Shown one piece after another: positions 45,768-57,725 of a stretch of 64,000 nt of DNA. Below the pieces are notes generated by a model. It ran no database searches. It had not been told where the DNA came from and worked only from the letters and a program-made list of their open reading frames with translations. Position 1 is the stretch's first letter, and each line of letters begins with the position of its first letter. The DNA is from Oegoconia quadripuncta (lineage: Eukaryota; Arthropoda; Insecta; Lepidoptera; Autostichidae), in NCBI GenBank assembly GCA_949316235.1, contig OX438741.1:25487324-25551323 (forward strand), given 5' to 3'. Position numbers and translations under genes: made by a program.

Positions 45768-48700
45768 TCAGTTGTTCAGTTGCGGTCGAAGGGGTAAAGA
45801 GCCTTCCACCCAGAAGTTAGGTCGTTGCATCATCGTCTGCCATAAGGTGATCTCCTTGCCCATGCTGTCCATCCAGTTCACACTAGTGCCCAGATAAGTG
45901 CCTGAAAAAAGTAAAACTGGTATTATTTAAGTTCACTTCATGACCTAATCATATATTTGGGAGGGTTGGCCCCTTTCTTTGAACGGCCATTGTACAAATG
46001 TATGCACATCTCTATACCTACTGTTTCTCAGCGATAGCTTTCAGATTGAATTTTAAATGGAGGTGGAGGATAGGAGGAGGATAGGTATACGAGCATATAC
46101 TATAAGCGGTATCGTGGTAATATTTATCACATTTTTTTTTAAACATCTACTTCTATGCATGAAAATTTAACACAACAATGTGACAATTCTAAATGAGAGA
46201 GATGCAGGCCATTCTATTCTCTTCCACGATAAAGCGAAAAGTATTGACTAAGTTCAAATATGAAGTATCTTACCACTCCCCAATGACAGTCTCACACCAC
46301 CCATGAAGTCGTTGGACGCGAGCCGGTCCCTGTCCCAAAGGCTGAGCTCCAAGGCCCTAGTAGCAAGCTCCTGCATTGTCAGGCCGCGGTATGTGAACGT
46401 ATGTTCCCACCGAGGATTGAGCGTCCGACGCGATACGTTCGTCTTTTGCTTCGCTAGACGACCTCGCTCGGGAAGAAGATAGCTGAAATGAAAGTGTTAT
46501 TCATAATTATTTTTCAGCGCCGGTTAGCTTTGATAACATAAAACAGCGAATTGATGATAATCTTGCGTACATCGGCAGGCGCTTATAATAATAATAATCT
46601 TTTAGTTATCGGAAACATGACGGCATGAAGGAACCTGCCTGTCTGGAACTATATACATGCATGATGATTTGTGACGATTGGAAGAAGAGGTATGGTACGA
46701 TTCTTATCATGGCGAAGTGTACTGCATCATAAAGCGAACGCGAACGGAACTCAGGACTGAAGGATGAACTTAGAGGACCTTCCAATAAATTGGTATTTTC
46801 TAGAATTAGTCTTCGATTGATCTTTAGTTCGAGACTAGTAGAGACTATATTTAATTACCTTTTACAGAAAACATCAGCTAACCCACTCGGTTTGGTTGCC
46901 GCTAGGTTCTTGGCCTCTTTTACAAGTACATGGAGAGTTCCTTTGCTGCGCGCGGCGTTGGATTCCAGTTCGAACTTTAGACCCACGATCAAGTCGCCAC
47001 GGGTGCCTTGTAGCTCATCGAATTGTTCCGTCTGGAAAAGAATGCATATTATGATGACATATTGGATGATTTAATATTATAGTGAGTGTAATTACAACTG
47101 TTCGCCAGACACAATCGCATCGTCTTTTTTATTGTTAGGTATATGAGACGATGCGAGATTGAATCTAGAAATTGTAGATAAACGGAGAAAAGCGCCAAGA
47201 GAACGGTCTATAAAGAAAATCGCGTCCTGATACATCGAAAGCAATCTAGACTATCAGTCTTTCGTTGTGTGGTAGGGTTGTCGCTTTGCCGTGATAGTTG
47301 TTGGCAATGTTGAGATCGGTATTAGTTCATCATGATAATTTCAGCCTGTTTTAGTTTGAAGCTTAAATATAATCTTTTTTTTTATGCACTACGGGTTGGT
47401 ACTTGACCTCAATCAACCATCTATTCAGGAACAGTTAATTTTTAAGCAACTGACAGCAACGATTTCAAGTCGACCGTCGACTTCCACCGGGAACTTCCAA
47501 CGTTGCTCCTACTTTTATTTCAAACAGCAATCGGTTCCACGGGTGCTATTGCCATTCCACCTTACTAATTCTTCCTGCTTTGTCGATCGACTGATTACTT
47601 CGGCGGATTTAGTTTTCTCGATATTATTGACAGCTCCGTACTATCTACCACTGATCGTTTGTTCGCTCGTTTTGTTCTTATTCATTCCAATAGTAACTAG
47701 GCTACAATAAACAATCATACTGACCCTTTCGTGCAGTTTGTGCCACGTGGGTGCGGGGTCGTCGAACACGACGTCGGCCAGCGGCAGCGTCACCTCGCCG
47801 AGGAAGTCGTTTCTACCGAACATGTCGGCATGCCACACGCTGAGCCACAGTGTCCGCGAGGACAGCGAGGCCAGCGGCTGTATAAAGCTCAACGTCTCCT
47901 CGAATACGGGGTGAAGAGTATTCTTCTTGACTTTAGTTTTCCTTTTGCCGGCTTTAGACTTGTCTGGTAGTAAATATACCTGGAAATGATAAAATGTATT
48001 CATTATTGTACAGCAATTACTTACAACGTATACCAACCTATTAGCAATTTATAGAGCGGTACACTTCGTAATATTATTCTGACTTTTACTACAACTGAAA
48101 ATATTCGAACACACATAATATAAATAGCCGTGGTTTGCTTTCAAGTGTAAAACCGACACCCGTTACGTAACTGTTGTACCTACTTACTAACCTGCGGGTA
48201 ATAGCTAAAAATCAGTGTTTTGCTCCCTGAGCAATTATATAGGTACACCTATGACCTATTTGTACGGCTATAGCACACACATATTCTAGTGTATCCTCAT
48301 GGTATTTTTATAGAATGTTATAAAATATTTTTATTCAATTGTTTTGGAACTTAGGTTTACGATTCGGAGGTCGCGGGTTCGCTCCCCAGCGGGGTACATG
48401 TATAAGTACTCGGTTTGATTGGTGGTAGGGCATTTTACATGTCCGCCTGGCTAACTACCACCATCTTATCTAAATCTGCCGCCAAGCAGCAATGTTAATA
48501 GCATTGTTGTATTCCGGTTGTCAGAGATAATACCACCCCATTGTGCATAAAAGGTATGTGTGTGACTGGAGTTACAAAAAAACTATTTATCTTTTTATCT
48601 AACCAATAGTTTATTTACGAAGGTCCAGAAAGCCGGAAAAGTTTGTGATGTTTTTTACTTTAGTGAAATAGTAATATGAACATACCTTAACGTAAGGATC

Positions 48701-51700
48701 CGACCGGACTCGTTTGACGTCCACAGGGGCCAAGTCTCGGCATTGTCGAACGCCCACTTCTAGCGCACCGAGCCGGTAGTTGTATAGCAATGAAAACTGC
48801 ACTTCGCCTCGCACCGCCACGTTGCACCGCGTGCCCTCGCCGGCGCCGGAGTACACCGATGCCATAGACTCTGAGCGTGTCTGGAAAAGTACATTTGGAA
48901 TTTGAATTGATTTGTAATACAATTTAAATCCCTTTACAAGGTCGTATGGAAGAGTTCATTAACAAGATACTTAATTGTGGCGATTAAATTCGATATTGTT
49001 TTTATGTTAACAACAAATGCTTGAGTGTGTGCGCGAGTGGATGGAACATCAATGCCAACTCGAAAAAATAATGTAATGGAGCTCCATTACATAATTTTTT
49101 CGAGTTAAATTGCTGTTTTATTAATTTTTATCAATATTATGAATGCCAAGACCTCATTCTTATTTTTGCAGCTATTAGCAAAATCGCTACAGATACTCTA
49201 TGGCCCGCATATCAAAATATTGCTCAAGCGTAGATCTGTGCTTCAGCAAGTTAGAAAGAGATGCCGCTATATAAGTTACCTAAAGCTGCCCCTTTTTAAC
49301 TGTCCTCAAGCGGAGATCTCTGCCACGATTGAAGAAATATTTATACGTGTAGGTACCATATAATGTAACTTGAAAAGGTTGTTGTTACGGCTTAAAAGGT
49401 TGAGGTTCGGTTGAAGTTTTTTGTGAATTTATATAGAGAATCATGCTTCACGGAACGATAAGTAGGAAAAAGAGCGTTTACCTTCAATGACCAAACGAGA
49501 CGTGTCGATTATGTTCATATTGGTAGGATCTGACCTTTACCCACCCATAAGTCTATTTACAGTTAATTGGACTTGGCTGTATTAGATTTCATAGCTTTTT
49601 ACGAGAATTTAGCCTATGAATTTTATTTAAATTGGTTCCAATGATATGTTCATACACCGTGGGAACGCGATATGCGACAGACTTAAACTACGAATTTCTA
49701 ATGTTATTACTAGCAAATAATATAAATAAACATAAGTCCAATTTTGCCATTTTAACTTAATTAATTTGTGGTACAAAGTAAATCAATTAACTACAGGTTC
49801 TTCACTGTACATTATTCCTTAGCCGAGAGAGTGAATAGGAAAACTTGACACTTCGGACTCTTTTGTAGGGAACACAAACAAAGAAGTACTGGCCAGTAAC
49901 TTTACATTTCTCGCTTCTCCGTATATAGTAGCTAAGCTACCGCTCACAATTAGGGCGTGTTATCCTTGAGATTTTTTAACTTAGAAATTAACAAATCAAC
50001 GAATATCTCAATCAGTAAGCATTTTACGACTATGTGTTATACCCCTTTTTTATTCCAATTGTAGAATTGATAGTTGAAGTCTGGCGCATATCTCGTTCCC
50101 ACGGTGTATAAACATATAAGTATTCATCTAACATTATATACTATTTAATCTAATCTTACAAGACCAAGGTTATTGTGTAATAAAGAAACAGGTGACCTGA
50201 TACTCATCCGATTAAAACCATCGTCACTGGGTGTAAATGTGTCAGGTAAAAGAGAAAGTAGGCGATAAATGTTAAAGGTCAGTAGGTATATTGGACCAGT
50301 GTTATTATTAAGTAATACAAGTAAATTCTCACCTGTTGTAATAGCTACTATATTTACTTAAACGGTGAACATAATCTACACCTACTGTATACTTGATTCA
50401 TTGATCATACAGTATTATACAACATTCATCTCAACGATAATTTGTTTTGTATTAGAGATACAACACTGATTACAAAATATGGAAATGTGAAATCCACTGA
50501 ACAGTTTACTCTGAAATAATAATCACAACTGATTCGCGGTTGAACGTTGTGTGGAACACCACAGTGATATGTTTTTGTTTGCTTGCATTATCTGCTGCAA
50601 CCCAACACTAAACAGACACATGTTTGATTTGTGTGTATAATTTACCCACATATAGGTATTCTGACTGTATTGGAATTTACAATAATTACTCGGATCGGTT
50701 GTGAATAATTTGATTTAGGTTTTGCACGATGCCATGCCTTGCCACGAGGCGACACCTCGATGGGGTCGACAATGTGTGGTATAGTGTTATTAGAGCTAAG
50801 TGAGAAAACAGAAATCCATGAACAAGATAAAGAAATACCTAGTCTACTCAGTTAACAAAAAAAAAAAAAGAAAACACGCGACGCGAAGTTGTATTTATTC
50901 CCAAACTACGCTATAATGATTGAATGAATTGGGATTAGAACTTCATACTTTAGTATAGATGGATTATGCCCTGGGGTCTATGTACTTTTATCCCGAAATT
51001 TCAATTAATTCGATAAATTAATAGCACGTGGGCGGAAAGCTAGAACGTCAATAGATTAGAATAAATTCAATAAGTAAATAATTATATAGTTGCTAGGTAG
51101 ATTCTATATCGTAGGCACAAGACCGGTATCTAATATATCTAAGCGATTTATCCCTGCAACAGGTAAGCTAGACTAATGATTTTCTGTTCAAATTATCAGA
51201 ATCACAATCACACAGTAGTGAAGTGGTATTATTTACTATGATAAAGCATTCTTGTTTTGACTATGATACAACATTATTATATTTTGGTCCAAGTTATGTT
51301 TATGGTGTGATTTATGATTGGCCATCAATAATAACGGTCGATTAGTTTATTCGGTAGGTAAGAAGTGACTCTTCCTTCGACCGATTGGTGTAGTCAGTAG
51401 TGACCCTTCCTTCGAAACCAACGATAGCGGGTTCGATCCCGCCAGGGGTATATGTTTGTACGAGGAATATGAACATTTACTCCCGAGTCAAGGATGTTTT
51501 TATAAATATTTATGTACGTTTAGTCGTTATCTAATATCCATAGTACAAGGTTTGCCTAGTTTGGGACTAGATAATTGGTGTAAGTGTCCGAAATATTTAT
51601 TATTTTTATTCCTTCAAATCACACCGATTGCGGTTTTGAAATTCTGTATGTATTTTTAACGACCCGACGAAAAACGACGGGTGTTATGTGTTTAACGGAT

Positions 51701-54700
51701 TGTGTGTGTGGTAATGCCTGGTCCGATTTTTTTATATTATAATTGTACATAGGTAAGTTTGTTAATTAATTTTGTAATGAACAAATATCTTTGTATATTA
51801 TTTAATTTTGCATCCTGTTGCAACATGATGGTGTGTTATTTTTCTTTACTTATTTATTTTGTTTTTTTTTTGTAAAGCTACTTCGGTAGTGCGTAGCGGT
51901 GCGCGTGTATATGAAACCGGCCAGCCGTCCGCATATGGAGTTGAGTAATAACACTTTATCGGATCTACCCACTGCCCACAGCGACACTTTATAAGGACTA
52001 ATAATTACAAAATTTCACATAAAAATATACGATATATAGGGAAATATTATGACCATCCCACGACGAGACAATCGAATGTGAATTTAGGACATGGCAAAAC
52101 TTGCAACAATGTAGGTACCTACAATCGTGATCAAAAGAACAGAGTGTATATAGTATTCTTTGCTAGTGACCTAGTATGTACAGTCAACTGCAGAAAAAAC
52201 ATGACCCCATGTCCTTACAATCATGTATAAACGGGGGGTCACACATATAACACCTAACGTTTTATTCATTGACAACAGGTGAGTGCTTGTCCTCAATTAC
52301 CTACATCTAATATTAAGTTATGACGAGGGTGAAGGGGGAAAGCCGTTCACCAGGAATCTCCAAATTTCCAACACATCAGTTGTATCAACATTGTGGTTTG
52401 GCGGAGGACTCGGATAAGATGACGGTAGCTAGCCAAGCTAGCATTTAACAATACTCTGCCTCCCACTAAATACCAACTAAACATGTGTCCTGCTGGGAAT
52501 CGAATCCACGACCTCCGTTTTGTAAATCTGATGTTGTTTACATTGAGGTTTCTCTGCAGCTGACTACGTTAGATGTAAGGTATATAGGTACGTATGAGTA
52601 TATTCAAAGTGTGTCCTTGATTCAGCACTAAATAGGAAAACTTTTACGAGTGGGCGATAGCTGTGGCGATAGCCCACGGTGTAACCATACTAACTTTCAA
52701 GTTAAAATTTTCCTAAATAAATAGCCTGATTCTAATTAAACTTTATATATACGTACAAGCAGCATACATAGATCTAAAAAATTAGTAGAAAACCTTTTCA
52801 AAGTATCGAATTTAAAAGAATATATTAATCTTAATATCTTTATTGTACACAAAATTGTTACAGAAATATGCACTGTATATAAAATGTATTAATTTTTTTC
52901 TGTTACTATGGAACTTAAAATCGCTCTAATTTAGTTTCAATATTCTTTTTCGAAAATGTTCTCTCTAACTTATGTACTGTATGTAGCTGTAGAGAAACCA
53001 GACCCCCAATTCATATAATGACTGCAAGTAATAGGGTCCGGTTTCTCTGCAGCTGACTATACGTGCTTTATGCGTATGAAGTTTCATTAGAATCGGATTA
53101 TTATTTCGAAAATTTTTAACTTGAAAGTTTGTATGGAATACCGTGAAAAGCCATCATAATTCAAGAAAGTAATTCTAAATTTTAAACGAACGTAGACTTT
53201 ACTCTTTCACTTTGAGTAGAAATTTAACAGGTATAATGGGATATGAATGTTTTTACACAAATGACATGTCTAATGTACATATCTACTTGTGTTATAATAA
53301 TCATTAATTAGCGTAATGCAAAGCATATCAAATTATCATTTAGTTCCACTGATAAAAGTTAATGAATGTAGTGTACGTATATTAGCGTGCGAACATGATT
53401 ATGTGTAACATTATTTACTCCATGGCGTAACGCAGGCACGATAAACTTCAGTTTCCGATTAATTACTGTCAAATACGTTGTTATTCGAAAACCCATTCAG
53501 CATTTTTTGAGGCAAATCATTATCTTGTTATACCTACTCAAATGTATTAGGAAATTGGTTTGTGTAACATATTGAGAAAGCAGACCATATTATTATATCT
53601 ACGTGTGACTTCGGCACGTAAAAAGGACAGAACCAACCCGTGTCTCGACTAAGGGACTGTCCACCAAAAACATCTATAGATTTGAACGTTTCAGAGGCGA
53701 TGGGTTCGGCCCTTGTCACATTTGTATATTTCGTAGGGTGAACTGTGGATGTTGTTTAAAGTATTAAATTTTTAATGTTTGTAACACCCAAACGCGGGTA
53801 TTTGGGATCTGCCTGACCACCCCATTTGAGGTCAAGATAGGAGAGGAATGTTTGTCATTCAGTCACGTTCAAAAGTGTAGTTAATGGACCGTTGGATTTG
53901 TGAGGGAAAATACATTTAAACTTTGTGCAGTAGAACGTACCTACTCTATCTAAATCGTTTGAGCTGATTTTGAATGTGTAACGTACTTGAAGTTACCTAC
54001 TTTTCATACAATACTGATGAATAGAGTCAGATATTTGCTCGGGCAAGTAAACACATTGTAAAACCTGGTTGCTTGTGCACCGTGTCGCAAGCGCAACAGA
54101 GCAACAATGGCCGTCGTCAAGACAATGCTTACAATTATAGCTCTATTATTGGGGTTGTCGAGGGCTTTATTTCTAGAGGCAGTTGGCTCAGGTTAGATTG
54201 TCGAGACATTTTGAAGGAGTTTCGTTTATAGTTCAAGCCATTAGAGGCTTTACTCGCACTTTTGTTGTTTACTATTTTAAATAGTTCGAAAATTATTGCA
54301 TCACTAGCATTGCAGAAGTTTTTGATGCTTTTTTTAGTATAACACTTTTATATCAGACGCATAGCTAATTTGTTGTATGAAATACTTAGTAACTCATAAG
54401 TAACGTACACTAAGTTAAGCTATTACATATATTATTAGGATGGGCTTGCTAATTGAATCGAAATTAAAGAATATGTATCTAAACCACCAATAACTTTCGA
54501 TGAAAATTTATGTCCTCAAAGAGGCGTAGGCGAGTACATCTAACAGTCCCGAGTAACTTTTTAAAAGTAATATATCTACTCTTAAATAAATAAAATATCC
54601 TTAGCCATATACATGTCTAGTTCCACAGTAAGCAACTATAGGCTTGTGTTGTGGATACCATATGGTTGATATACTACATAAATATATTTTTTTTGTAAAT

Positions 54701-56078
54701 AAATACTTATTATAAATGAAAACATCCACAACTAGGGTATACCTGTCCGTATTCATCACACAAACATATGCCCCTAGCGGGATTCGAACCCGCAACCTTT
54801 TGGTATAGTAGTCAGACTATACCACTACACCAAACAGGTCGTCAAAAACGTCGTACTCTTATACGGTATTATTTAACACTATAATCACGTTTAATTAGAA
54901 AATAATTCGAAAGAACTTAGTGTTCCACTGCTGTGATTTGTCCCCTCCACCTTTCCTCCACACTCTCATGAATGTCAGCTAACTCTGGCCACTCTTTTAT
55001 TTTCCCACCCATTTCGGAATACAAGTTTATGACGATACCTGAAGTCCACTTCTGTTAACCGGGAACCGGTCCAGCTCTCTCTCATGTGGAAGAGGTGAAT
55101 TGGACCTCCGAGGGAGGGTGGCATGGCCAGGCGACACCGACTCTGAATACACCTCATCTGTAAATAGAAATATTGCATATAGTTTTCAGATATCGGTATA
55201 ATATCATATCAAACAATAGAATACAGTTATTGAACAATATAGAAGTGGTGTTAATCTTGAAATAGCGTGTCGATATAGACAGTCGTTTATTTAACAACAG
55301 GTGCAGATTGAAAACACGTGTTAAAAGACAAATTGGTGCCATATTAATAATAAATAAATGACAATCGTGTATTGAAGTGAAGAGTGCCCCAAGAAATTGC
55401 ATACAATTCTTAGGTACCGTCATTTTTTAATTCAAGCCAATCATCGCGCTTGACGTTTCTATACCGCTTTCCTCTCGTAAGGGAATTGTCACACCACTCC
55501 AAAGATTTCAAGAAACTGTCTCTACACGACAGCACTTCGCGAATGAATGACATCTTCTCACCAGATTTAAGACTACTGCTTCCGCTGGTGTTTGTCGAAT
55601 CTTGATGATTCTCATTTCTAGCCCTCTTCACTTTATATTTCGGCGCATTTAAAGTTATTGCACTTGAAATTTGTTCACTACTAAGTAATAGTTGAGTAGT
55701 AGATTTGGCATGTTCATCATTAATTTCCCTGACGGCTGATATAGGGCTGTCATCTATGACTCTGGTCACAGTTAATGTGGGCACTTGTCGCGATTGGGGT
55801 AGCACTACGTCCCTGCTCAAAGTATAGCTTCGTCCAATAGGACCCACCAGCGACGAATTTGGATCGTCTATGGGACTATCGTGTGGGTTATCGTCGGAAG
55901 GTTTGCAACAGAAACAGAAACATCGACTAATACACTCGCGAAACATTGATTTCTTTTCACTTAACGGAATGTTGTCACTATTCGAAACTGTATGGTATCG
56001 ACACGTTTCCTCCCCTGAATTACGATTTTCGAACGTTATATATTTGGTTTTAGATTTGCGATCAATTGCTATAGCCAT
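45768..56078 (-). CDS. btsz: Synaptotagmin-like protein (Slp/bitesize type), tandem C2 domains, 7 exons
   Basis: Exons in transcript order: 56078-55418, 55157-55039, 48880-48686, 47979-47725, 47031-46859, 46482-46274, 45901-45768 (TGA). Introns are GT-AG (first donor GTACCT, weak) and all phases agree, giving 581 residues. Slp proteins link vesicles or membranes to the cell cortex; Drosophila bitesize binds phosphoinositides and moesin. C2A (about 285-405) has LEVGVRQCRDL, SDPYVKVYLLPDKSKAGKRK, NTLHPVFEE and NDFLGEV. C2B (about 425-560) has LHVLVKEAKNL, YLLPERGRLAKQKT, TLNPRWEHTF and LWDRDRLASNDFMGGV. The family end motif WVEGSLPLRPQ is present. Exon 1 is long, Ser-rich and has a Cys cluster at 49-58. 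No Slp-homology Rab-binding domain is seen, as in short bitesize isoforms. The basic KxKRKTK patch in C2A suits PIP2 binding. Confidence 0.9.
46859..47031 (-). CDS. btsz: Slp exon 5: start of C2B domain
   Basis: Acceptor TTTTCCAG at 47032, phase-2 donor GTAATT at 46858. Encodes TEQFDELQGTRGDLIVGLKF to GLADVFCK. The split Ser codon (AG|C) is completed by exon 6. Confidence 0.85.
47377..47420 (-). repeat. SINE tail fragment, third family
   Basis: ttttttatgcactacgggtt plus ggtacttgacctcaatca only, in Slp intron 4. Confidence 0.6.
48184..48352 (+). mobile_element. LINE 3'UTR fragment (family of 43681)
   Basis: cctgcgggtaatagctaaaa, tgctccctgagcaattatat and a degenerate end. It lies in Slp intron 3. 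Confidence 0.45.
48352..48552 (+). repeat. SINE, third family, plus orientation
   Basis: tacgattcggaggtcgcggg, B-box ggttcgctccccagcggggt, then body to cattgtgcataaaagg, with an internal deletion near 48530. Confidence 0.75.
49057..49106. repeat. 50-bp near-perfect palindrome
   Basis: aactcgaaaaaataatgtaa then tggagctcca and its inverted continuation to cgagtt. One base pair in 25 is mismatched and there is no spacer (centre GAGCTC). Confidence 0.85.
49645..50116. mobile_element. MITE with about 52-bp terminal inverted repeats
   Basis: tatgttcatacaccgtggga at 49645 and its inverted partner tcccacggtgtataaacata at 50097-50116 match for about 50 bp (cgatatgcg, agacttaaact). It is non-coding and 472 bp long. 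Confidence 0.8.
51376..51606 (+). repeat. SINE, first family, full length
   Basis: Head cgaccgattggtgtagtcag, B-box cgggttcgatcccgccaggg, body and aaatatttattattttta end. Confidence 0.8.
52181..52567. mobile_element. MITE containing a SINE insertion
   Basis: Left end agtcaactgcagaaaaaaca (52182) and right inverted end gtttctctgcagctgact (about 52547-52564) form the terminal repeats. Most of the interior (52262-52545) is a diverged third-family SINE. Confidence 0.5.
52262..52545 (-). repeat. SINE, third family, diverged
   Basis: tgacaacaggtgagtgcttg to ctgctgggaatcgaatccac and tttacattgag. It is older than the other copies. Confidence 0.65.
52980..53062. mobile_element. Short hairpin MITE (same ends as 52181-52567)
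   Basis: gtagctgtagagaaaccaga and inverted ggtttctctgcagctgacta flank about 35 bp. The whole unit is about 80 bp. Confidence 0.6.
53590..53850 (-). repeat. Interspersed repeat (family of 5363)
   Basis: acgtgtgacttcggcacgta, ccaccaaaaacatctataga and gcctgaccaccccatttgag; same orientation as 5363-5650. Confidence 0.6.
54590..54845 (-). repeat. SINE, second family, full length
   Basis: The complement has cgacctgtttggtgtagtgg, then gttgcgggttcgaatcccgc, the same body as 42745-43005 and a tttatttatttaag end. Confidence 0.8.
55039..56078 (-). CDS. btsz: First two coding exons of the Slp gene
   Basis: Exon 1 (56078-55418) starts at an ATG directly preceded by an in-frame TAA and runs 220 codons; it includes FRECISRCFCFCCKP at residues 46-60. 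Exon 2 (55157-55039) adds DEVYSESVSPGHATLPRRSN to NRSGLQ and joins exon 3 (TRSESMASVYS) in phase 0. The link between exons 1 and 2 uses a GTACCT donor and a TTTACAG acceptor whose phases fit (GAC G|AT GAG). Transcript evidence would be needed to prove that link, since the true first exon of the C2 transcript could be elsewhere. Confidence 0.6.
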
Positions 56079-56253
56079 TTATGTAGTGGCAAAAACACGT
56101 CCACATTTAGCTAAACAAATTTATTTAATGGTAATACCGCATAAAATCCACATTTATCGAGTATCCTGTGTGCTGTGGTTGTTTCCTGTTAGGTATTATG
56201 GTGATTGCGGCCGCGATAAGGCACAATGCAAAACATAGTCGCAATGTCACTGA

Positions 56254-56262
56254 GTAACTGAT
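56254..56262 (-). promoter_or_regulatory. Possible initiator of the Slp exon-1 transcript
   Basis: ATCAGTTAC on the minus strand fits the arthropod Inr consensus; its A (56259) lies 181 bp before the ATG. No TATA box at the right distance, so this is weak. Confidence 0.25.
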
Positions 56263-57480
56263 GCTGGAGCATTTGATGAAATACTCATAATGTGTTCGTG
56301 AAGCCAGCTGCGACGCATTTATTTATAAATATTAAATTGGAGCACCACCAATTCTAAACTGTTTCGCTTATCTAGACATTTTATTAATGTTAAATTTAGT
56401 AATTTTCATGACAGATTAGAAAGAGATATGATTATAATATTCATTGACAAAATCACTGTTTTTAGGGTTCCGTACTTTTGTCTTCGTTTGTAGGTCAATC
56501 AAGCCCCTATTTAATATAAGCTAACGAGAGGTATCAATCTAGCTGATATTAATATAAAATACGAAGTTTTAGTCTTGTATAGTTTTCAAATCAATGCAAT
56601 AATAAAATATTTAAAAAATATTTATAAAACAAGCTCTTTGTCAATACAAATCAAACGGGCTCTCTCGATGGGATTGCATTGTTTTATTATTAAGTTCTTG
56701 TGGCCATCTGTAAGTTCTAATCATCAGACTCTGGATACCATCTATGATTGACTACTTTTCAAGATAAATTAAACGATTACAGAGATCCGCTGGTCACCTT
56801 TTAGCTCCATCACCAGACCAGCTCAATAGCTTCATAATTGCCTTGTCGTCCGACTTACAAACGTTTTAGCTCACACGAAGTGGATCAAATTTGACTTGTG
56901 ATTGTGATTTGATTAGAGACACGGGGACAGATGGTGCTAAATAAGTTTGTAAAAAAAATAAGACGTTTGAAAGACAACCTAACGTAATAAATGTGGAGTG
57001 AAGGAAAGTCTAAAGGAAAAAGTGCGAAAATCATTATTTTTAATTATTTGTTTCTTTGTTTTGTTTGTGCTTCATATGATTTACATGAATAACATAAATA
57101 CACTATGATAGTTATTATGTGGAATTATCATGTGTTAAACATAATTTATTTGTGCTTTCGTTCATTAAGTGGTTATATAATTAACTATATTTTCACGTTG
57201 ATCAGTTTAAAAAGTATGTCAATGATGATGTTAGGTACGGAACCTTCAAGACACGAGTCCTACTCACACTTGACCGTATTTTTGTAAATTTGCAGTATTA
57301 TATTATTTTATTAACAAAAATAGTTGTACAAGAGGAAGCTGATATGGGAGGGAGATGGATAGGTTATAGTAGGCATGGCCATGGATGGGCAAATACGGTC
57401 TTCTGGTTGAGGAATCAGCTACAAAAACACAGTACAAAAGGCAATCGCTTTTTTAAATGATTTTTAATCAACTTTAAACT

Positions 57481-57725
57481 TTCCATTCTTTATTGCAAAT
57501 AAACACAAAAGATACATTTGTCAGATACAAAGATACAAAGGTGAGCTTATCTCTAAGAGAGATCTCTTCCAGCCAACCCTATAAGCGGTTAGAAAGTGTA
57601 TAACTTTAATAAGGTTTAATAATTAAACTTTAATAAGGTCGTCAAATTGTACATTCTATTCTTACCACTTTTCTGAAACTGTATTTTCTTTTCTGTTGTG
57701 CAATAAAGTGTATTTGTATTGTATG
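57481..57725. repeat. Two LINE 3'-end fragments side by side
   Basis: 57481-57600 (ttctttattgcaaataaaca, gagatctcttccagccaacc) is antisense. 57655-57725 (ttctgttgtgcaataaagtg) is sense and matches 8813-8905. Confidence 0.5.

Larger units (their letters stand above)
48881..55038 (-). other. Slp intron 2 (6.2 kb)
   Basis: Holds a 50-bp palindrome, MITEs, three SINEs and an interspersed repeat listed separately. Stretches 50120-51370 and 53065-53585 show nothing I can name. Confidence 0.6.

Noticed and set aside
47384..47710. 108-codon plus-strand frame with a hydrophobic end and a nearby AATAAA
   Set aside because: It starts inside a SINE tail, lies in Slp intron 4 and has no recognised domain or splice support.
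47731..47970. 79-codon plus-strand frame
   Set aside because: Antisense of Slp exon 4, which encodes the C2A core.
55870..56238. 122-codon plus-strand frame opposite Slp exon 1
   Set aside because: It is the complement of a well-supported coding exon and has no motif of its own.
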